Assembly: GCF_000244975.1 (NCBI RefSeq)
Contig: NZ_CM001440.1
Location: 3,456,325 to 3,520,324, forward strand
Reading direction: 5' to 3'
DNA from: Saccharomonospora cyanea NA-134
Lineage (GTDB): Bacteria; Actinomycetota; Actinomycetes; Mycobacteriales; Pseudonocardiaceae
DNA length: 64,000 nt
The position numbers and the translations under genes were made by a program. How positions within the stretch are numbered: the stretch's first letter is position 1; each line of letters begins with the position of its first letter. Below are positions 22,840 through 31,274 of this stretch, piece by piece. Under the pieces are notes generated by a model. The model was not told the origin of the DNA, made no database searches, and saw only the letters and a program-made list of their open reading frames with translations.

Positions 22840-24753
22840 TCACCGCACGAGCCTCACCCGGGGGCCCGCCTGATCGGAGACCGGGATGTTGTATCGCTGC
22901 GCGAGGTAGGACGCGACCTCGGAGAACAACGCCCCGGCCGAACTGCCGCCCGGGATGGTCGTGTCGGGCGCGTCGAGCCAGATCCCGACCACGAACCTCG
23001 GTTCGTCGGCGGGCAGGATGCCCGCGAACGTGATGTTGTGCAGCCGATCGCTGTACGCCCCGGTGTCGGGGTCGATCTGCTGTCCCGTTCCGGTCTTGCC
23101 CGAGATGTGGTAGCCCTCCAACGCGGCTTCGGGAGCGGAGCCGCTGTAGGCGTAGTCACCGCCCTGCACCGTCGCGCGGAGCATGTTCTTCACCGTGTCG
23201 GCCGTCTTCGCGTCCGTCACACGAACGGACTTCGGCGCCGGTTCTGGAATCCTGCGTCCGTCCGGCGTGATCTTGGCCTTGACGACGCGTGGTTCGACCC
23301 GCACACCGCCGTTGGCGATGGCCTGGTACATGCTCGTCATCTGCACCACCGTCATCGACAGTCCCTGGCCGATGGGAAGGTTGCCGTACGTCGTTCCCGA
23401 CCACTGCTCGCGGGGCGGTACGTAGCCGGGACTCTCGCCGGGAAGCCCGATGTTGGTGCGTTGCCCGATCCCGAACTTCTCCAGCATCGACAGGAACCGG
23501 TCGGGCCCGATCTCGTTGGCCAGCAACAGCGTGCCCACGTTGGACGACTTCGCGAAGACACCGGTGACCGTGAAGGTCTGCGTGGCATGCGACCAGGCGT
23601 CGTGCACCGTGTGGTCGGCCACCGGCATGGCTCCCGCCACGGAGAGCTCCGTCTCCGGTGTCACCACACCGGACTCGATGGCGGCGGTGGCAGTGATGAT
23701 CTTCGCCACGGAACCCGGCTCGAACGGGGTCGACACCGCCGGATTCCCCATTGCCTCGGGTGACGACGGCGGCTCGTTCGGATCGAACGTCCGGTGGTTC
23801 GCCAGCGCGTACACCTCGCCCGTCCGAGCGTCGAGGACCACGGCGCTGCCGCCCTCGGCCTTCACCTTGTCCACATAGGCGGCGAGACTGCGCTGCAGTT
23901 CGTACTGCACGTCGGAGTCGATCGTCAGCTCGAGGTCGGAGCCGGGGGTGGCGGGCTGCATGTCCTGCTCGGTGCCCGGGATCACGACGTCGGCACCCTG
24001 CGCGGTGTCGACGATCTGTCTGCCGGGTGTGCCGACGAGGTCCTCGTCGCGGTAGGACTCCAGTCCGGACAGACCGTGCAGGTTGTGCTCGTGCACGTTC
24101 TCGCTCTCGGTGCGCCAGTTCGCGTAACCCACGATGTTCGCGGCGACCTCCTCACCCGGGTACACGCGCTTGGCTCGCTTCTCGTACCCGATCTCGGGGA
24201 AGCGCTGGCTGATCCGCTCGGCCACCGAGGGCTCGACGTCGTCGACGAGGTAGGTGAAGCTCGCGTCCTTGTGGAAGGCTTCGAGCAGCTCCTGCTCGGT
24301 GACGAGGTCGGGCACCTGCCGGGCGATGTGGTCGGCGACCTCTGCCACCCTCGTGTCGAAGTTCTTGCCCGAGGAAGGGTGCTCCCGTGCGTACTCGGTC
24401 CAGGTCTCGCGCATCTGCCGCAGGTTCACCCACAGTTTGCGGGTCTCCACGCTGAAGGCCAGCTCAGCGCCGTTCCGGTCCAGAATGGACCCGCGCTCGG
24501 CCGGGATGTCGATGATCGTCGTCCGCTGCCGTTCGGCACGTTCGGACAGGGCGGCGGCCTCGAAGGCCTGGATGTGCACCAGTTTGAGTCCCGCAGCCAC
24601 CAGCACGAGGGTCAGCGCGATGCGGCCTGCGACGAACCGGTTGCGGTTGTTGCGAACGGTGGTGGCGGAACGACTCCTGCGGGCCCGAACGGAATACGTC
24701 CGATGCGGCCCCCTGCCCGACTCGGCGCCCCGTGTTCCGCGCTGCCTCGGCAT
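22840..24753 (-). CDS. ftsI: Septal peptidoglycan transpeptidase (class B penicillin-binding protein)
   Basis: From the ATG at 24753 (GAGGGGAGAACG ahead) the product is 637 residues; a TTG coupled to the ftsL stop is an alternative. An N-terminal basic tail and one membrane segment (FVAGRIALTLVLVAAGLKLV) precede the dimerisation domain. The transpeptidase domain has the nucleophile Ser near residue 348 (PGSVAKI), then KSSNVG and SGKTGTGQQ. It cross-links peptidoglycan at the division septum. It corresponds to PbpB of mycobacteria. The murE-murF-mraY genes that usually follow are absent; a convergent drug exporter comes next. Confidence 0.95.
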   Translation of the reverse strand: MPRQRGTRGAESGRGPHRTYSVRARRSRSATTVRNNRNRFVAGRIALTLVLVAAGLKLVHIQAFEAAALSERAERQRTTIIDIPAERGSILDRNGAELAFSVETRKLWVNLRQMRETWTEYAREHPSSGKNFDTRVAEVADHIARQVPDLVTEQELLEAFHKDASFTYLVDDVEPSVAERISQRFPEIGYEKRAKRVYPGEEVAANIVGYANWRTESENVHEHNLHGLSGLESYRDEDLVGTPGRQIVDTAQGADVVIPGTEQDMQPATPGSDLELTIDSDVQYELQRSLAAYVDKVKAEGGSAVVLDARTGEVYALANHRTFDPNEPPSSPEAMGNPAVSTPFEPGSVAKIITATAAIESGVVTPETELSVAGAMPVADHTVHDAWSHATQTFTVTGVFAKSSNVGTLLLANEIGPDRFLSMLEKFGIGQRTNIGLPGESPGYVPPREQWSGTTYGNLPIGQGLSMTVVQMTSMYQAIANGGVRVEPRVVKAKITPDGRRIPEPAPKSVRVTDAKTADTVKNMLRATVQGGDYAYSGSAPEAALEGYHISGKTGTGQQIDPDTGAYSDRLHNITFAGILPADEPRFVVGIWLDAPDTTIPGGSSAGALFSEVASYLAQRYNIPVSDQAGPRVRLVR

Positions 24754-24794
24754 CACCGTTCTCCCCTCACCACGTCCGTGCGTCGGCCTCGCCG

Positions 24795-25370
24795 TCAACG
24801 GCGGTCGTCGTTCCGCGCCCCGTCCGACTGCGATTTCGGTGCCGTGGCCTCCACTGGCTCCCCCACCACCGTGACGGAACCGTCCTGGCGCACCACCAGT
24901 CGCGCCGGGTTACCCGCCGGAACCATGCCCAACCCCTCGGCACGCTCAGCCAGTGACGACGGTGACCGCAACCGGCCCACTTCCCTGCGGAGCTTTTCGG
25001 CGCGCTCGGCGAGCTGAGCGTTGCGCTCCTTGAGCTGGTCAAGACGGTAGGAGTCGGCGATGGCCTGTGTGGACAACCACAGCGACGTGGCCACACCACA
25101 CAGCATGAGCGCCATGAGGACGAGCACGAAGGTGGCCCGTGACCGGGGCCAGTTCTGCAACCCGAGGCGAGCGGCCCTGGGCTTTCCCCGTGCGTCCCTC
25201 GCCGCGGCACTGCGCCCGGCCCGGCGAGCGTAGGCGCGCCGAGCTGCGGTACTGCGCCCGCCGCTCGGCTCCGGCTCGGTGGTCTTCGGCCCTGAACTGC
25301 CGACCGGCTTCGCGGACACCGAGGCGCGCCCGGACGTCGAAGTGAGCCGTTTACGGGTCGATACGGTCAT
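24795..25370 (-). CDS. ftsL: FtsL-like division protein
   Basis: The 191-residue protein has a long basic cytoplasmic N-terminus (about 80 residues), one membrane segment ([21 protein letters not shown]) and a short coiled coil ([25 protein letters not shown]) facing outside. This topology and the position between rsmH and ftsI mark actinobacterial FtsL, which with FtsQ and DivIC/FtsB activates the FtsW-FtsI septal machine. The C-terminal tail is polar and likely disordered. Its start overlaps the rsmH stop by four bases. Confidence 0.88.
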   Translation of the reverse strand: MTVSTRKRLTSTSGRASVSAKPVGSSGPKTTEPEPSGGRSTAARRAYARRAGRSAAARDARGKPRAARLGLQNWPRSRATFVLVLMALMLCGVATSLWLSTQAIADSYRLDQLKERNAQLAERAEKLRREVGRLRSPSSLAERAEGLGMVPAGNPARLVVRQDGSVTVVGEPVEATAPKSQSDGARNDDRR

Positions 25371-26353
25371 TCGCCGTCGGCTCCCCTCTTCTCCGCCGCA
25401 CGCAGCCGGACGGAGGCCGCGCGCGGATTCCGTCGGATCTCCTCCTCGTCCGCCTTCTCGGCGCCCCGGGTCAACAACCGCAGCTCCGGCCCATGGCCCG
25501 GCAGCTCCACGGGTAGCCCCTCGGGCGTTCGCGACGTCGCCGCCTTCGCCAGCGCCTGCTTGACGATGCGATCCTCCAGGGAGTGGTACGACTCGACGAC
25601 GATGCGACCACCCTCGGCCAGCGCCGCGATGGCGGCCGGCACCGCCTCGCGGAGGATGTCGAGCTCGCCGTTCACCTCGATCCGCAACGCCTGGAAGGTG
25701 CGCTTCGCGGGATGCCCGCCGGTGCGGCGGCTGGGAGCGGGCACCGTGTCGTACAGCAGTCGCACCAGTCGCTCGCTGGTGTCGAACGGGTGTCGCTGCC
25801 GCTCGGCCACCACGGCTTTCGCGATCCGGCGGGCGAACTTCTCCTCGCCGTAGTCGCGCAGGATCCGGGTCAGCTCGTCGACCGGGTAGGTGTTGAGCAC
25901 GTCGGCCGCCGTCAGACCGGTCGTCGGATCCATCCTCATGTCGAGCGGAGCGTCGCGCGCGTACGCGAAGCCACGCTCGTCGAGGTCGAGCTGCATGGAG
26001 GAGACACCGAGATCCATCAGCACACCGTCGACCTCGGACAGGCCGAGGTCACTGAGGACCTCCGGTATGCGGTGGTAGACGGTGTGGACGAACCGCACCC
26101 GGTCGCCGTGTCGCGCGAGCCGCTGCCGTGAACGCTCCAGCGCGGTGGGATCGCGGTCGAGGCCGATCACCCGCAGGCGGGGGTAGGCGTCGAGCAGTGC
26201 TTCGGTGTGCCCGCCGAGCCCCAGCGTGGCATCGACCACGACGGCGTCGTGGTCGGCCACCGTGGGCTCGAACAGTTCGAGCACCCGCTCCACGAGTACA
26301 GGCAGATGCGTGGCGTCAGCGGGAAAACCGCTGGTTCCGGCGCTGTCGGTCAC
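25367..26353 (-). CDS. rsmH: 16S rRNA m4C1402 methyltransferase
   Basis: The 328-residue product starts at a GTG reading [19 protein letters not shown], with GAGAAGGGG upstream. A start 15 codons earlier lacks the usual pattern. Family motifs are [27 protein letters not shown] (SAM binding), [21 protein letters not shown], and [12 protein letters not shown]. It methylates cytidine 1402 of 16S rRNA at the P site. It is the second gene of the mraZ-rsmH-ftsL-ftsI cluster. Confidence 0.96.
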   Translation of the reverse strand: MTDSAGTSGFPADATHLPVLVERVLELFEPTVADHDAVVVDATLGLGGHTEALLDAYPRLRVIGLDRDPTALERSRQRLARHGDRVRFVHTVYHRIPEVLSDLGLSEVDGVLMDLGVSSMQLDLDERGFAYARDAPLDMRMDPTTGLTAADVLNTYPVDELTRILRDYGEEKFARRIAKAVVAERQRHPFDTSERLVRLLYDTVPAPSRRTGGHPAKRTFQALRIEVNGELDILREAVPAAIAALAEGGRIVVESYHSLEDRIVKQALAKAATSRTPEGLPVELPGHGPELRLLTRGAEKADEEEIRRNPRAASVRLRAAEKRGADGE

Positions 26354-26471
26354 GACACCCCTTCTCGTCGTCGGCCGCCTCCGTCCCAAGAAGAACAAGA
26401 ACCGGATGCCGTCAGGTTGCGGACCTGATACCGGGGAAGTTGCATCAGGGCCGCAGCCTCACGCCATCCGG

Positions 26472-26903
26472 TCAGAATATGCCCGGCAGGATCTCCTCCT
26501 GCGCTTTCGCGTAGCTGTCCTCGTGTTCCTCCAGATAGGCCTCCCAGGCTCGGGCGTCCCAGATCTCCAGCCGGGTGATGGCGCCGATGACCACGCACTC
26601 CTTGGTCAGTCCGGCGTAGCGGCGCAGCTCCGGAGCGATCGCGATGCGACCCTGTCCGTCGGGACGTTGCTCGTCAGTGCCCGCGAACAGGTACCGCTGG
26701 TAGGCCCGCACCGACTCGTTGGTGAACGGCGCCTCTGCAACCTTTCGGGCGAGCTGCTCGAATTCGGCGCGCGGGAAGGCATAGAGACAGCGATCCTGTC
26801 CCTTGGTGATCATCAACCCACCTGCCAGCGCGTCGCGGAACTTCGCAGGCAGCGTGAGCCGCCCCTTGTCGTCCAGCTTCGGAGTGTGGGTGCCGAGGAA
26901 CAC
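26472..26903 (-). CDS. mraZ: Transcriptional regulator MraZ
   Basis: From the GTG at 26903, preceded by GGGAGG, the product is 143 residues, the usual length. It starts [22 protein letters not shown] and has two AbrB-like SpoVT halves, the second with [19 protein letters not shown] longer frame upstream is open but not conserved. MraZ binds TGGGN repeats in its own promoter and adjusts expression of the division cluster. Three such repeats are present 75-100 bases upstream. Confidence 0.95.
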   Translation of the reverse strand: MFLGTHTPKLDDKGRLTLPAKFRDALAGGLMITKGQDRCLYAFPRAEFEQLARKVAEAPFTNESVRAYQRYLFAGTDEQRPDGQGRIAIAPELRRYAGLTKECVVIGAITRLEIWDARAWEAYLEEHEDSYAKAQEEILPGIF

Positions 26904-26976
26904 CGGCCTCCACCTCCCCTGCCGACCAGCGCCAGGACCGGGATCCTTCGCGATCGGCCACGGAGCATCCCTTCCG

Positions 26977-27018
26977 CCCCACTGGCCACCACCGTACCCC
27001 ACTTTGCACCACAGTCAA
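26977..27018 (-). promoter_or_regulatory. mraZ promoter with three MraZ-binding repeats
   Basis: On the minus strand TTGACT (27013-27018) and TACGGT (26991-26996) are 16 bases apart and make a promoter. Three direct repeats TGGGG, TGGTG and TGGGG lie at 26997-27001, 26987-26991 and 26977-26981, exactly ten bases apart. That is the known MraZ operator layout (TGGGN with five-base spacers). The repeats overlap the spacer, the -10 box and the start region, so MraZ would repress its own operon. Confidence 0.75.
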
Positions 27019-27319
27019 CGGGAAAGCACTCTCCGCACTCGCTTCCACGCGCTCCCGGTCGCGTTTACGCAGGCACGGATGGTGCGCTTCGCGAGCGTCG
27101 CCGCGCCGGGTGACACCGGATCGGTGCATTCGGACACTGCGTTCCCGGTCCGTCCAGAGCACCGTGGGTGGGGCCGAGTGGGGGAAGGTCGACCTGCTCG
27201 TCGCCCTGGTCCCGATCGGCGGGGGAGGACGGCCCGCACCCACTGGCGCGGACCGAACACGAATCATGGCTTACTGCGCGGGCGCGGCGCTCGTGCACCT
27301 GTGGGCGGCCCCGTCCTGC
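27019..27319. other. Gap with no convincing gene
   Basis: Between the mraZ promoter and the decayed winged-helix gene I see no conserved frame, tRNA or strong hairpin. It may hold the eroded N-terminal part of the pseudogene that follows. Confidence 0.4.
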
Positions 27320-27583
27320 GCCGAGCCCTCCCACCGCGCCGACTTCCGTTCCTCCAACGGCTCACCGGGCTCACGAAGGGCAACCTCTCCACCCACGTCG
27401 GGCGAACTGGAGAGCGCGGGCCTCGTCGAGGTCACGAAATGATTCGCGGGCAAACGTCCGGAGACCTGGATCGCGCTGACCGGCCGGGGACGACGGGCGA
27501 TCACCCAGCACTGGGCCAGCCTCGCGGCACTACGAGACGAAGCGCTCGGGTGGTCCGGTCCGTCCGCAGGCGACCGGGTCTGA
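27320..27583 (+). pseudogene. Decayed winged-helix regulator (PF13601-like)
   Basis: Pieces of one protein lie in two frames. RADF is in one frame, PFLQRLTGLTKGNLSTHVGR follows one base out of register, then LESAGLVEVTK returns to the first frame, a TGA at 27440-27442 interrupts, and FAGKRPETWIALTGRGRRA continues to a TGA at 27581. Joined, these make the recognition helix and wing of the small winged-helix DNA-binding family (LTGLTKGNLSTHV...LE.AGLVEVTK). Two frameshifts and a stop make it a pseudogene. The N-terminus is not recognisable. Confidence 0.7.
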
Positions 27584-27594
27584 AGCTCCGCGCG

Positions 27595-28356
27595 TTAGCC
27601 GGAGGACTCCGCTTCGTCGACCAGGTCCGCCAGCCGCGTGGCGATCCTCGGAGGGTCGGCGGGTACCAGGCTCAACCACGACTCGCCGGCCCGCCCCTCC
27701 GAGACCGTGCCGAGGTAGCCACCCGCGTCCGTGACGAACCAGCTCAACCCACCGATACGGTGCAGGCCCGTCCCCCGCCGGACTCGGACCGAGAACTGAC
27801 CGGCGGCCAGTACCGGCCGCGACTGAACGGCCATCGCCTCCCGCGACTGCTGTTCGAATACGCGCGCGCGTCGGCTGGCCGAGTGTTCCACCGCCGCATC
27901 GGCAACCGTGGCGAGTGCCGATGCGGGAAGGCTCACTCCCATGCCGGGGCCGGCGCCGAAGTCGGGAAGCACACCGACCACCGCACCGAACACCTCACCG
28001 GCCCGGATGGCGGTCAGAGCGACCGTACGCCGGGGCTGGACGGCCAGAACACCCCGGTCACGCACCACCGCGGCGACCGCCCGCAGCGGCTCGGGATCGG
28101 CCAGGTCGGCCAACGCCTCGCATTCGACCACGAGCGACGCCCCGGCGAGCAGGTCGAACCGCTCCCGCAGCTCGGGATCGAGCTCACCACCGCGCACGAG
28201 GCCGCGTTCGGCGAGGTTGGCGTAAACCTCCGCTCGGATGCGGGCGCGTTCGTGGTCGGTCTGTCCCACGCTGCGCACCGCCAACGGTGCGGGGCTACCG
28301 GAATGGCCGAGGTCGGACCACAGGATGTCGAAGGCGGAAGCCGACACCCGGATCAC
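27595..28356 (-). CDS. EspG-family type VII secretion chaperone
   Basis: The 253-residue protein matches the EspG family (ESX secretion-associated protein): an N-terminal strand pattern SASAFDILWSDLG, VECEALADLADPEPLRAVAAVVRDRGVLAVQ, and a C-terminal sheet with RIGGLSWFVTDAGGYLGT and a final helix. EspG binds the helical tip of PPE proteins and keeps them soluble for export by an ESX system. A PPE-like gene overlaps its start by four bases, which fits a chaperone-client pair. No ESX ATPase or membrane gene is in the window. Confidence 0.8.
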   Translation of the reverse strand: MIRVSASAFDILWSDLGHSGSPAPLAVRSVGQTDHERARIRAEVYANLAERGLVRGGELDPELRERFDLLAGASLVVECEALADLADPEPLRAVAAVVRDRGVLAVQPRRTVALTAIRAGEVFGAVVGVLPDFGAGPGMGVSLPASALATVADAAVEHSASRRARVFEQQSREAMAVQSRPVLAAGQFSVRVRRGTGLHRIGGLSWFVTDAGGYLGTVSEGRAGESWLSLVPADPPRIATRLADLVDEAESSG

Positions 28357-28964
28357 ACCGCGACCGACCTTCCGACCGCCGAGGCTGGGCCCTCACCCGG
28401 CGCGGCCCCGCTGCGGGTCAACGACGGCGGGTCAGGGAAACGCGTGTCGGGGACGGCCTCGCCGAGCGCGGTGTCCCGCGCGTACATCACGTCGATCGCG
28501 CGTTGCCGGGCCTGCTCGGCCTCGGCCCTGCGAGTCGCCATCGCGTCGGACAGTCCCACGAGCCGCCACACGTCACCGCTGGAGGCGGCATCGCGAATCA
28601 TCGCGCCCGGGTCGTACGGCACCGGCTCCGGCATCTGCGTTCTCGCCCTCGCCGCGGCCTCGGCCTGTCCGGCCACTGCCCGGCCGACCACCTCCGAAAG
28701 GTCGGCCGCCCGCTGCGACCACGTCGCGGCGTCGCGCACCACCGACCGCAACGACTCCGCCGCGTCGCCCTGCCACGCACTCTCGCTGCGGCCCGACAGG
28801 TCGGCGAGCGTGTCACCCGCCTCCCGCAGTGCCCGCGCGAGCTCGGTCCACTCCCGACTGATCTCTCCCGCCGCCGCGGGATCGTTGCCGTCACCGACCT
28901 CCGTGTACATCTGCTCGTGGCTGTACGACTCGTAGCGGCGGTCAGCGACTGGTTTCGCGGTCAT
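28353..28964 (-). CDS. PPE-like type VII secretion substrate
   Basis: The 203-residue product starts at an ATG with GGAGGTGAC ahead. It is almost wholly helical: EISREWTELARALREAGDTL, then SESAWQGDAAESLRSVVRD with a Trp-x-Gly turn, and a second long hairpin (AGQAEAAARARTQMPEP, AEAEQARQRAIDVMYARD). The WxG turn between two helices and the position beside EspG mark a PPE/WXG-type export substrate, without the PPE tripeptide at the N-terminus. The C-terminus is Pro/Ser-rich. It overlaps both neighbours by four bases. Confidence 0.72.
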   Translation of the reverse strand: MTAKPVADRRYESYSHEQMYTEVGDGNDPAAAGEISREWTELARALREAGDTLADLSGRSESAWQGDAAESLRSVVRDAATWSQRAADLSEVVGRAVAGQAEAAARARTQMPEPVPYDPGAMIRDAASSGDVWRLVGLSDAMATRRAEAEQARQRAIDVMYARDTALGEAVPDTRFPDPPSLTRSGAAPGEGPASAVGRSVAV

Positions 28965-29524
28965 GTCACCTCCGGCTCGATCAGCTCGGCCACCGTGGTG
29001 GCCCGAGCACAGGCCTGTGCCGTGTCCTGGAAGTCGGCCGTGGTCACGTCTATGTGGACGGTGCTCACGCCCGGCCGTCCGGCGGCCAGCGACACCGAGC
29101 ACGTCCCGTCGTCGGCGTCGCGGTCGGCGACGAGCACCGCCGGTGCGGAGCCCACGCGCAACTCCTCGGCCCGCGGGGCGCGGGCCTTGACCGCCTCGAG
29201 ATCCGTGTGCTCGTCCACCGTCACCGTGACCCCGAAGGCACCCGGCTCCACGTAGTCGCAGGCGGGAGCCCCCGCCACCGTGGTGGGCTCCCCCGGCGAC
29301 GTCAGCCCAGCCGACGACCGGTCCCGCGCACCGAGCAGGGCGCACGGGTCGAGCCCGGCTTCCTCCCGCGTCGGCCCCGTGGACGGGACGGGAACGGACG
29401 AGACCGACCCAGCACCTTCCGCACCCGTCGACGCCCCGAGCCCAGGATCGGACGCGCCGCATCCCGCGGCGGCGACGAGCAACCCGAGCGCCACCGGCAC
29501 GAGCCGACCTCCGAGCGTGCGCAC
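28961..29524 (-). CDS. DUF3558 lipoprotein
   Basis: The 187-residue protein has a lipoprotein signal peptide ending LVAAAGC, so Cys is near residue 22. A Pro/Ser-rich linker leads to a DUF3558 domain starting LDPCALLGARD and containing ACDYVEPGAFGVTVTVDE and DDGTCSVSLAAG, with Cys spaced for disulfides. It would be anchored outside the membrane. DUF3558 lipoproteins are frequently found with EspG/PPE genes in Pseudonocardiaceae. Start and stop overlap or nearly touch the neighbours, so it is part of this operon. Confidence 0.85.
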   Translation of the reverse strand: MRTLGGRLVPVALGLLVAAAGCGASDPGLGASTGAEGAGSVSSVPVPSTGPTREEAGLDPCALLGARDRSSAGLTSPGEPTTVAGAPACDYVEPGAFGVTVTVDEHTDLEAVKARAPRAEELRVGSAPAVLVADRDADDGTCSVSLAAGRPGVSTVHIDVTTADFQDTAQACARATTVAELIEPEVT

Positions 29525-29531
29525 GTGGGCG

Positions 29532-29879
29532 TCAGCCCCCGCCCACGCAGTCCACCCCGTCGGACGCGGCGCGGTCCTGCTCGTCGTAGCGGCGCAGCGC
29601 GGTGTCGATGCGCTGCTTGAGGCTCTCGATCTCCTGCCCGAAACGGGTCAGCGACTCGACGGCCGACCCCGTGTCGGCGATGCCGTACCTCGCCATGAAC
29701 TCGCCGATCTCCCTGGCGTAGCCGTCGCCGAGGGGTACCGAGCGGCCGAGCACCTTGGCCCGGCGCACCATCCGCCCCACCGCGTCCTGTACCTCGCTCA
29801 GCTTGGCGAAGGTGTCGGCGGCGAGTTCAGGCGCGACGGCGAAACCGTCCGACGGCACGCGCACGTCGACTTCCGTCAT
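29532..29879 (-). CDS. ESAT-6/WXG100-like helical protein
   Basis: The 115-residue protein starts at an ATG (with a GTG one codon upstream) after AGAGGTGCG. After a short N-terminal strand (TEVDVRVPSDGFAV) it forms two long helices: ELAADTFAKLSEVQDAVGRM and SAVESLTRFGQEIESLKQRI. There is no clear WxG; the turn has PLGDGYAREIGEFM. The fold, size and first place in the EspG/PPE operon suggest a small ESX-type partner or substrate. It ends Cys-Val-Gly-Gly-Gly. Confidence 0.65.
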   Translation of the reverse strand: MTEVDVRVPSDGFAVAPELAADTFAKLSEVQDAVGRMVRRAKVLGRSVPLGDGYAREIGEFMARYGIADTGSAVESLTRFGQEIESLKQRIDTALRRYDEQDRAASDGVDCVGGG

Positions 29880-30162
29880 CACCGCACCTCTTTCGGTAGT
29901 CGACCGACTACGCTGCCGTAGCGTAGGCGAGTTCGAGCTTCCGCCAAGATCTGTGGTCGGAACTCACCTGAAAGGGGCAACACTCCTCTGTGAGAAGCTG
30001 CACACCGCAGCGGAAAATGATCAACCCGGCGGGATACCGGATGGGCCGCTGTTTGACACACTGCGTGGCGGGCCGGCTCGCGAAGCGAGCTCGCCGGGAC
30101 GGCGAAGGTCCTTTCCGGGGACGTTCGGACTGCCGCGAGGGCTTTTGGCACCAGGAGGTCGT

Positions 30163-31269
30163 GTGACGTCGAGAGGACAGTTCATCGCTGTGTCCGCACC
30201 CGCTCCGTCGGGCGACGGCCACTCCGCCACCGAGGTACACCACCCGTCCGACGGGTACCCCGGCGACCACGATGCGCATGGCGCCCACGGTGCCCAGGGC
30301 GACGGCGCGCCGATCGGCCTCGACCAGTTGCACGACACCGTCCGGCGTATCGCCGCCAACGTGGAACGTGTGCTGGTGGGCAAGCCCGAGGTCGTCCGGA
30401 TCGCCCTGGTGACGCTGCTCGCCCAGGGCCACCTCCTCGTCGAGGACGTTCCGGGAGTCGGCAAGACCTCCCTGGCCAAGGCGCTCGCCCGGTCGATCGA
30501 CTGCACGGTGAGCCGCGTGCAGTTCACTCCCGACCTGCTGCCCAGCGACGTCACCGGCGTCTCCATCTACAACCGCCAGCGGTCGGACTTCGAGTTCCGT
30601 CCCGGCCCCGTGTTCGCCAACATCGTCGTGGGCGACGAGATAAACCGGGCGTCGCCGAAGACCCAGTCGGCGCTGCTGGAGTGCATGGAGGAACGCCAGG
30701 TCACCGTCGACGCCACCACGTACAGACTCGACAGCCCCTTCATGGTGATCGCCACGCAGAACCCGGTCGAGATGGAGGGCACCTACGCTCTGCCCGAGGC
30801 CCAGCGCGACCGCTTCACCGCTCGCGTGTCGATCGGCTACCCCGACCTCGCCGCCGAGCTGGCGATGGTCGACGAGCACGCGGGGGTCGACCCGTTGGAC
30901 GAGCTGCAGCCCGTCTCCGACGGTGCCACGGTGCAGCGACTGGTCGAGAAGGTCCGCGGGCTGCACGTCTCTCCCGAGGTGAAGCAGTACGCCGTCGAAC
31001 TGTCGGCGGCGACGCGGCAGCTTCCCGAGGTCCGGCTTGGCGCGTCGCCGAGGGCGACGCTGCAGTTGGTGCGCGCGGCGCGTGCCCAGGCCGCTCTCTC
31101 CGGCCGCGAGTTCGTCGTGCCCGACGACCTGCACGCCGTGGCCGTCCCCGTCCTGGCGCACCGGCTGGTGCTGACGACGGAGGCCCACGCCGCCCGCCGG
31201 TCGGCCACGGACGTCGTCCGCGCCGTGCTGTCCCGCGTGCCGGTACCGCACGGCGCCCGTCCCCGGTAA
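30163..31269 (+). CDS. MoxR-type AAA+ ATPase
   Basis: The 368-residue protein starts at a GTG after AGGAGG; a GTG nine codons later is also possible. After a His/Gly-rich N-terminus of about 50 residues the AAA+ domain has VEDVPGVGKTSLAKAL (Walker A near residue 98), VGDEINRASPKTQSALLECMEERQ (as VGDEINRASPKTQ) and VIATQNPVEMEGTYALPEAQ. MoxR ATPases act as chaperones that mature or activate protein complexes, usually with DUF58 partners. The DUF58 gene follows after five bases. It is divergent from the EspG/PPE operon. Confidence 0.93.
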   Translation: MTSRGQFIAVSAPAPSGDGHSATEVHHPSDGYPGDHDAHGAHGAQGDGAPIGLDQLHDTVRRIAANVERVLVGKPEVVRIALVTLLAQGHLLVEDVPGVGKTSLAKALARSIDCTVSRVQFTPDLLPSDVTGVSIYNRQRSDFEFRPGPVFANIVVGDEINRASPKTQSALLECMEERQVTVDATTYRLDSPFMVIATQNPVEMEGTYALPEAQRDRFTARVSIGYPDLAAELAMVDEHAGVDPLDELQPVSDGATVQRLVEKVRGLHVSPEVKQYAVELSAATRQLPEVRLGASPRATLQLVRAARAQAALSGREFVVPDDLHAVAVPVLAHRLVLTTEAHAARRSATDVVRAVLSRVPVPHGARPR

Positions 31270-31274
31270 CGCCC

